A stretch of DNA of 11,135 bases from Candidatus Dormiibacterota bacterium (lineage in GTDB: Bacteria; Chloroflexota; Dormibacteria; Aeolococcales; Bog-877), in NCBI GenBank assembly GCA_003132265.1, contig PKXE01000115.1, forward strand, positions 1-11,135, read 5' to 3'. The position numbers were made by a program, and so were the translations under genes. Positions within the stretch are counted from its first letter, which is position 1; the number at the start of each line of letters is the position of its first letter. Below are positions 7,817 through 11,135 of this stretch, piece after piece. The notes under the pieces are model-generated. The model made no database searches, was not told the origin of the DNA, and was given only the letters and a program-made list of their open reading frames with translations.

Positions 7817-8697
7817 TCTGACGCCACCTCAGCCGGCACGGGTGCTTCTGCCGACTCGGGCGCTGCCGCATCGCCTTCTTCCGCGGCAGCGGCCTCCGCG
7901 GCAGCGGCCGCTGCCGCCTCAACCTCCGCCTTGGCGGCAGCGATCCTTGCCTCCTCGGCCTGCGCCTGGCGCTCGACCTCAGCCTTCTGGGCCTGCACCA
8001 GCTCGATCTGGCGATGCTCCTCCAACCCCTCCATGACGGCGTCGACGAGCCGGGTCACGATCAGGCGGACGCTGCGGATGGCGTCGTCGTTCCCCGGGAT
8101 CACCTGGCTGATCTCCTCGGGGTCGCAGTTGGTGTCGGTGATCGCGATGATCGGGATCTCCAGCTTGCGGGCCTCGGTTACCGCCAGCCGCTCTTTGTGG
8201 GGGTCGACCACGAAGACGGCTGCCGGCAGCCGCTTCATGTTGGTGATCCCACCAAAGTTCCGCTCCAAGCGGTCCAGCTCGTCCTCGCGGCGCCGCTGCT
8301 CCTTCTTGCGAAGGGTGGCGAGGGTCCCCCGGTCGCGCATCTCGACCAGCTCCGCCATCCGCTTCAGCTGGCGCTTGACCACCTCGAAGTTGGTCAGCAT
8401 CCCGCCCATCCAGCGGTTTACCACGAAGGGCTGGTGGCTCCGGGCGCACTGTTCCTGGAGGGTTTCCTGGGCCTGCTTCTTGGTGCCCACGAAGAGGATC
8501 TGGCCGCCCTGCGCCACCGTGTCGTGGGCAAATTGGCAGGCTTGATCCAGCAGAGCGACGGTCTGCGACACGTCGATGATGTGGATCCCGCCCTTGCTGG
8601 CGAAGATGTAGTGACGCATCTTCGGATTCCACCGGCTGGTCTGATGCCCGAAGTGGACACCGTTCTGGAGCAGCTCGGTGAGCGTGGCTACAGGCAT
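7813..8697 (-). CDS. rpsB: 30S ribosomal protein S2 with Ala/Glu-rich C-terminal tail
   Basis: S2 is a late-assembling protein of the 30S head/body junction. The 294-aa product matches the family from LLQNGVHFGHQTSRWNPKM (9-27) through GGIHIIDVSQT, LFVGTKKQAQ, NRWMGGMLTNF (94-104) and VVDPHKE to AITDTNCDP (185-193) and IPGNDDAIRS (200-209). The conserved core ends near residue 228. The last 65 or so residues form a tail rich in Ala, Glu and Gln, likely a charged helix grading into a Pro/Ala-rich end, and take the protein past the usual 225-260 aa. ATG 8695-8697 is chosen because a full AGGAGGT lies 5 nt upstream and the protein begins where S2 should. The 29 further in-frame codons upstream are non-conserved leader. 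This is the first gene of the nine-gene operon. Confidence 0.97.
   Translation of the reverse strand: MPVATLTELLQNGVHFGHQTSRWNPKMRHYIFASKGGIHIIDVSQTVALLDQACQFAHDTVAQGGQILFVGTKKQAQETLQEQCARSHQPFVVNRWMGGMLTNFEVVKRQLKRMAELVEMRDRGTLATLRKKEQRRREDELDRLERNFGGITNMKRLPAAVFVVDPHKERLAVTEARKLEIPIIAITDTNCDPEEISQVIPGNDDAIRSVRLIVTRLVDAVMEGLEEHRQIELVQAQKAEVERQAQAEEARIAAAKAEVEAAAAAAAEAAAAEEGDAAAPESAEAPVPAEVASE
7825..7830 (-). promoter_or_regulatory. Shine-Dalgarno supporting the GTG start of tsf
   Basis: The minus strand reads GAGGTG inside the rpsB 3' end, 8 nt before GTG 7814-7816. Confidence 0.6.
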
Positions 8698-8702
8698 GCT
8701 CA

Positions 8703-8709
8703 ACCTCCT
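8703..8709 (-). promoter_or_regulatory. Shine-Dalgarno of rpsB
   Basis: The minus strand reads AGGAGGT, fully complementary to the 16S rRNA tail core, 5 nt before ATG 8695-8697. It is the strongest ribosome site in the window, as expected for the operon's lead gene. Confidence 0.88.
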
Positions 8710-8724
8710 ATTCGTTACCGCCTC

Positions 8725-8783
8725 TGCCCGGCATCGACCGCCTGCCGGCCCACGAAGGGATCCCCGCAGGCGTCCGCCGGGCA
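8725..8783 (-). promoter_or_regulatory. Nested stem-loop in rpsB 5' leader (candidate S2 autoregulatory element)
   Basis: On the minus strand an outer 8-bp perfect inverted repeat (TGCCCGGC at 8783-8776 with GCCGGGCA at 8732-8725) encloses an inner 7-bp perfect repeat (CGCCTGC at 8772-8766 with GCAGGCG at 8745-8739). The two helices are separated by an asymmetric internal loop of 3 nt against 6 nt and capped by 20 nt that may fold further. It ends 15 nt before the Shine-Dalgarno. The pairing is seen directly. A role in S2 feedback is inferred from the position and from known S2-binding rpsB leaders in other bacteria. Confidence 0.5.
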
Positions 8784-8805
8784 TGTGAATTTGATCGCCT
8801 CGGTC

Positions 8806-8834
8806 ATGTTATCCCAACTTGGACCACAGCCCAA
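8806..8834 (-). promoter_or_regulatory. Possible promoter of the rpsB operon
   Basis: The minus strand has TTGGGC (8834-8829), 17 nt, then TAACAT (8811-8806), a modest sigma-70-like pair. Transcription would start near 8799 and give a leader of about 100 nt that includes the whole nested stem-loop. Match quality is limited, and the ATG of the candidate leader ORF overlaps the -10, so the two calls are in tension. Confidence 0.3.
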
Positions 8835-8977
8835 ACCCGCTCGCCGTGTCAAGCAGAACGTAGACTCCGTCGAGCAGGCGCCAGCACGCAGCCACCCGCT
8901 CTTGGGGTTCTTCACGGCTGCCGGGGGGATGGGGTGTCCTGGCTCGACGATCTGAGCGCGGCGGGGCCGACGCCCAC

Positions 8978-9430
8978 GTGACCAGCGCCGGGGAGATCGG
9001 GACCCGGGTTGGAAGTGGGGAATGGTCGGCGGTGAATGTGGCGCGGTCACACCTAGAGCGGATCAGGCTGCTCAACGACAAGTACAAGTTCTTCTGCTTC
9101 GTCTATGAGGAGGAGGCCCTCGCGGCCGCCGCCGAGAGCGATCGGATGGAGCACCAAGGCGGGGAACCCGGTCCGTTCTGGGGGGTTGCCGACGCCCGCA
9201 AGGACTTCCTGCCGACCAAGGGAAAGGTGACGACGCCGGGCAGTGAGGCGCTCCGGGACTGGGTCCCGACCGAAGACTCCCCAGTGGTGGAGCGCCTGGG
9301 CCAGGCCGGAGGGATCCTCCTGGGCAACACCACCAGCAGCAAGCTGGCCCACGCGGCACGACCGACCGGGGCGCGCAGTACCCGGCTCCCCCTCCGCTCG
9401 TGTCCCAACCCCCATGGTGGAGGCACCTAG
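8978..9430 (+). pseudogene. Truncated amidase-signature-family remnant
   Basis: The reading frame (150 codons from GTG 8978) matches the N-terminal quarter of amidase-signature enzymes. It has a SGEWSAVNVARSHLERIRLLN opening, an alanine-rich helix (47-54), then GPFWGVADARKDFLPTKG, TTPGSEALRDWVP and EDSPVVERLGQAGGILLGNTT. Active enzymes usually have GVPVAIKD; here only Gly, Val and the Lys-Asp (Lys75 at the catalytic lysine position) survive. Homology stops near residue 117-123. The rest is a non-family Arg/Pro-rich tail, and the Gly/Ser-rich GGSSGG block holding the two catalytic serines is absent. Full members are about 450-500 aa. It is therefore almost certainly non-functional as an amidase. 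It ends 11 bp before the acetyltransferase ATG, suggesting a deletion or recombination junction there. Confidence 0.75.
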
Positions 9431-9433
9431 ACT
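9428..9433 (+). promoter_or_regulatory. Possible -10 element for a leaderless acetyltransferase mRNA
   Basis: TAGACT (TAnnnT type) lies 8 nt before ATG 9442, the spacing expected if transcription starts at or next to the start codon. No Shine-Dalgarno lies at normal distance (GGAGG at 9419-9423 is 18 nt away), and no good -35 is visible. This is a weak single-motif inference. Confidence 0.25.
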
Positions 9434-9441
9434 CAATTCGC

Positions 9442-10269
9442 ATGGAGCGGCCACACGGCTCTGACGACGCCCGCCGCGCTCAGCGGGCTGAGCTCCTGGC
9501 CGCGTTCGACTCCCAGATGCGCGGCCGGCTCTCAATGCGACTGCCGGACGGCGCCCACGATGAAGAGGACGGCCCCGTCTATCGCTCTTGGGGCTGGGCT
9601 CCGCGCGGCCTTGTCTTGTACCGCGACCTGAGCCGGCTGGACGGGGCTCAGTTGGACGCCCTGATCGAGCGCCAGGTCGACTTCTTCGGCGCGCTTGAGC
9701 TCGCCTTCGAGTGGAAGACCTACGCCCACGATCGGACGGACGACCTGACCGGGCGGCTGCTAGCGCACGGGTTCGTTCCCGAGGAGCTCGAGAACCTCCT
9801 GATCGGACGGGTCCCCGAAATGAATCACGAGCCGAGGCTGCCCCATGAAGTGACGCTCCGGCAGGTGACCTCTCGGGCCGACACCGACCGCATGGCCGAG
9901 ATGCTCTCCATCGTTTGGAACGAAGATACCAGCGTCTTCGGAGAGCTTCTTTTCAACGATGTCGAAGCCAACCCCGACCACGTAGTGCTTCTGGTCGCCG
10001 AGTCTTCCGGGAAGGTGGTCTCCACGGCCCGGCTCAATCTGGAGCCAAATTCGCAGTTCGCCACTCTATGGGCGGGTTCGACGCTCCCCGGATGGAGGGG
10101 CCGTGGCATCTATCGGGCCACGGTCGCGTACCGGGCACGCCTCGCTGCCAAGCGGGGCTTCCAGTACCTCCAGGTCGATGCCTCCGAGGACAGCCGGCCC
10201 ATCCTGGAACGACTCGGCCTCCTCACCGTGAGCAGCACCACGCCCTACATCTGGTCCCCGACCACCTAG
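9442..10269 (+). CDS. GNAT-family N-acetyltransferase
   Basis: The 275-aa protein should transfer an acetyl group from acetyl-CoA to an amine; its substrate is unknown. The C-terminal half (about 135-275) has a GNAT layout: LRQVTSRADTDRMAEML (helix 1), HVVLLVAESSGKVVSTARL (strands), then the acyl-CoA loop LPGWRGRGIYRATVAYR (215-231, with Arg219-Gly-Arg-Gly222), and the closing helix RPILERLGL before YIWSP. The N-terminal half (about 11-125), with AAFDSQMR, FEWKTYAHD and LLAHGFVPEE, resembles the leading domain of two-domain actinobacterial-type GNATs and may be a degenerate GNAT fold. ATG 9442 is preferred over an in-frame GTG at 9400, which would read through the amidase remnant's end. It stands alone between that remnant and hslU, so context does not point to a substrate. 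Confidence 0.82.
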   Translation: MERPHGSDDARRAQRAELLAAFDSQMRGRLSMRLPDGAHDEEDGPVYRSWGWAPRGLVLYRDLSRLDGAQLDALIERQVDFFGALELAFEWKTYAHDRTDDLTGRLLAHGFVPEELENLLIGRVPEMNHEPRLPHEVTLRQVTSRADTDRMAEMLSIVWNEDTSVFGELLFNDVEANPDHVVLLVAESSGKVVSTARLNLEPNSQFATLWAGSTLPGWRGRGIYRATVAYRARLAAKRGFQYLQVDASEDSRPILERLGLLTVSSTTPYIWSPTT

Positions 10270-10287
10270 CTCTTGGTGCCCCAGATG

Positions 10288-10307
10288 GGGGCCGCCCGGA
10301 GGGCCCC
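10288..10307. terminator. GC-rich hairpin between convergent acetyltransferase and hslU ends
   Basis: GGGGCC (10288-10293) pairs with GGCCCC (10302-10307) around an 8-nt loop, in the 53-bp gap between two convergent stop codons. A competing CCCC/GGGG pairing overlaps its left arm. No T-run follows on either strand, so it is at best an imperfect bidirectional terminator. Confidence 0.35.
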
Positions 10308-10322
10308 GAACCTAAAGGGTGC

Positions 10323-11135
10323 TCAAAGTACGTAGCGACGCAGGTCCTCGTCGCGGACCAGGTCGCCGAGCTTAGTCCTGACGAACTCCCGGTCGATGCT
10401 CACCTTCTGGCCCTGGTACTCCTCGGCGGCGAAGGAGATGTCCTGGAGCACCCGCTCCATCACCGTGAAGAGCCGGCGAGCGCCGATGTTCTCGTCGCGT
10501 TCGTTGACCAGGAACGCGTGGTGGGCCAGCTCCTCCACCCCTTCTTTGGTGAACTCCACCTCGACTCCCTCGGTAGCCAGGAGCGCTGAGTACTGCTGGG
10601 TCAGCGCGTTTCTGGGCTCGACCAGGATCTGGCAGAGGTCCGCCTCCACCAGCGGCTGAAGCTCGACCCGAATCGGGAACCGTCCCTGGAACTCGGGGAT
10701 GAGGTCGGAGGGCCTGGCCGAGGTGAACGCCCCGGCGGCCACGAAGAGGACGTGGTCGGTGCGCACCTGCCCGTAGCGGGTGCTGACGGTCGAGCCCTCG
10801 ATGATCGGCAGGAGGTCGCGCTGCACGCCGGCCCCGCTGACATCGGGCCCATGGGCCTCGACATAAGGACCCGCGATCTTGTCCACCTCGTCAATGAAGA
10901 CGATGCCGTTCTCCTCGACCAGATGGATGGCATCGTCGTAAACGCGATCGACATCCACCAGCCGCTCCGTCTCCTCCTGGGTCAAGACGTGCCGGGCGTC
11001 GGCGACCGTCATCCGCTTGGTTCGCTTGCGGGGCGGTGCCAGCTGGCTGAAGAAGTCCGAGAGCGACCAGCCGATCTCCTCATAGCCGCTGCCGGAGAAG
11101 ACCTCCACTGGCGGGGAGTAGGCCTCCTCCACCTC
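10323..11135 (-). CDS. hslU: ATP-dependent protease ATPase subunit HslU (ClpY), N-terminus beyond window
   Basis: HslU is the AAA+ unfoldase that feeds substrates to the HslV peptidase. The visible 270 residues are roughly the C-terminal 60% of the usual 440-480 aa; Walker A and the pore loop lie beyond the right edge. Visible are the end of the I-domain ([10 protein letters not shown]), Walker [44 protein letters not shown], the arginine-finger segment [11 protein letters not shown], and the sensor-2 segment [15 protein letters not shown]. The C-terminus DEDLRRYVL is the tail that docks into HslV. One departure is DVSGAG where DVSREG is usual. No start can be assigned: the first Met-like codon in the window (11130-11132) is internal. 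HslV would be expected just upstream, outside the window. Confidence 0.95.
   Translation of the reverse strand, partial: EVEEAYSPPVEVFSGSGYEEIGWSLSDFFSQLAPPRKRTKRMTVADARHVLTQEETERLVDVDRVYDDAIHLVEENGIVFIDEVDKIAGPYVEAHGPDVSGAGVQRDLLPIIEGSTVSTRYGQVRTDHVLFVAAGAFTSARPSDLIPEFQGRFPIRVELQPLVEADLCQILVEPRNALTQQYSALLATEGVEVEFTKEGVEELAHHAFLVNERDENIGARRLFTVMERVLQDISFAAEEYQGQKVSIDREFVRTKLGDLVRDEDLRRYVL

Larger units (their letters stand above)
8698..8977. promoter_or_regulatory. Divergent intergenic region: rpsB leader and upstream of amidase remnant
   Basis: These 280 bp separate rpsB from the plus-strand amidase remnant and contain no recognisable full gene. On the rpsB side they hold the Shine-Dalgarno, a nested inverted repeat (8725-8783), a possible 30-codon ORF (8715-8807) and weak promoter hexamers. 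The half nearer the amidase remnant (about 8850-8977) is GC-rich and shows nothing I can assign apart from an isolated TTGACA on the minus strand at 8847-8852, which has no -10 at proper spacing. Confidence 0.6.

Noticed and set aside
7850..7960. GCN/GCG repetitive tract as a microsatellite or CRISPR-like repeat
   Set aside because: It encodes the alanine-rich S2 tail; units are irregular and no spacer structure is present.
8698..8784. rpsB start 29 codons upstream
   Set aside because: The extra residues are not S2-like and would place the start before a perfect Shine-Dalgarno located for the internal ATG.
8847..8852. Consensus -35 TTGACA on the minus strand as the rpsB promoter
   Set aside because: There is no -10-like hexamer at 16-18 nt; the nearest (GATAAC/TAACAT) is about 33 nt away.
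7424..8955. Overlapping long plus-strand frames opposite tsf/rpsB (7424-8545 and 8014-8955)
   Set aside because: The Ser/Ala/Arg-rich low-complexity text is the antisense of the S2 Ala/Glu tail and core; no ribosome sites or homology.

Overview
The window is about 11 kb of GC-rich bacterial chromosome carrying a conserved housekeeping operon. Nine genes on the minus strand, read from right to left, run rpsB, tsf, pyrH, frr, uppS, cdsA, dxr, rseP, ispG (8697 down to 666). They are packed with stop/start overlaps, or short gaps of at most 64 bp, and look like one transcription unit. It links translation (ribosomal protein S2, EF-Ts, ribosome recycling factor), UTP supply (UMP kinase), the MEP isoprenoid pathway (DXR, IspG), use of isoprenoid and phospholipid precursors for the envelope (undecaprenyl-PP synthase, CDP-diacylglycerol synthase) and a membrane site-2 protease.

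Left flank (3-656, plus strand): the 3' part of a class I glutamine-amidotransferase-like hydrolase of the gamma-glutamyl-GABA hydrolase (peptidase C26) family. It converges on ispG with 9 bp between the stops. Right flank: a 280-bp regulatory region upstream of rpsB holds a good Shine-Dalgarno, a nested inverted repeat and a possible 30-codon upstream ORF. Beyond it, on the plus strand, lie a truncated amidase-signature remnant (8978-9430) and an intact GNAT-type acetyltransferase (9442-10269). The acetyltransferase converges on the 3' part of hslU (minus strand, open at the right edge).

Organism: a high-GC, non-proteobacterial bacterium. EF-Ts is the short form (213 aa), unlike the roughly 270-295 aa forms of Proteobacteria, Firmicutes and Actinobacteria. 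HslU is present, which is uncommon in Actinobacteria. An hslU gene close upstream of rpsB recalls Firmicutes synteny. A Chloroflexota- or Dormibacterota-like lineage would fit, but this is inference and the window does not settle it.

I see no CRISPR array, tRNA, rRNA, insertion sequence or obvious novel multi-gene system. The points most worth a second look are the structured rpsB leader, the decayed amidase beside it, and several motif substitutions in DXR.
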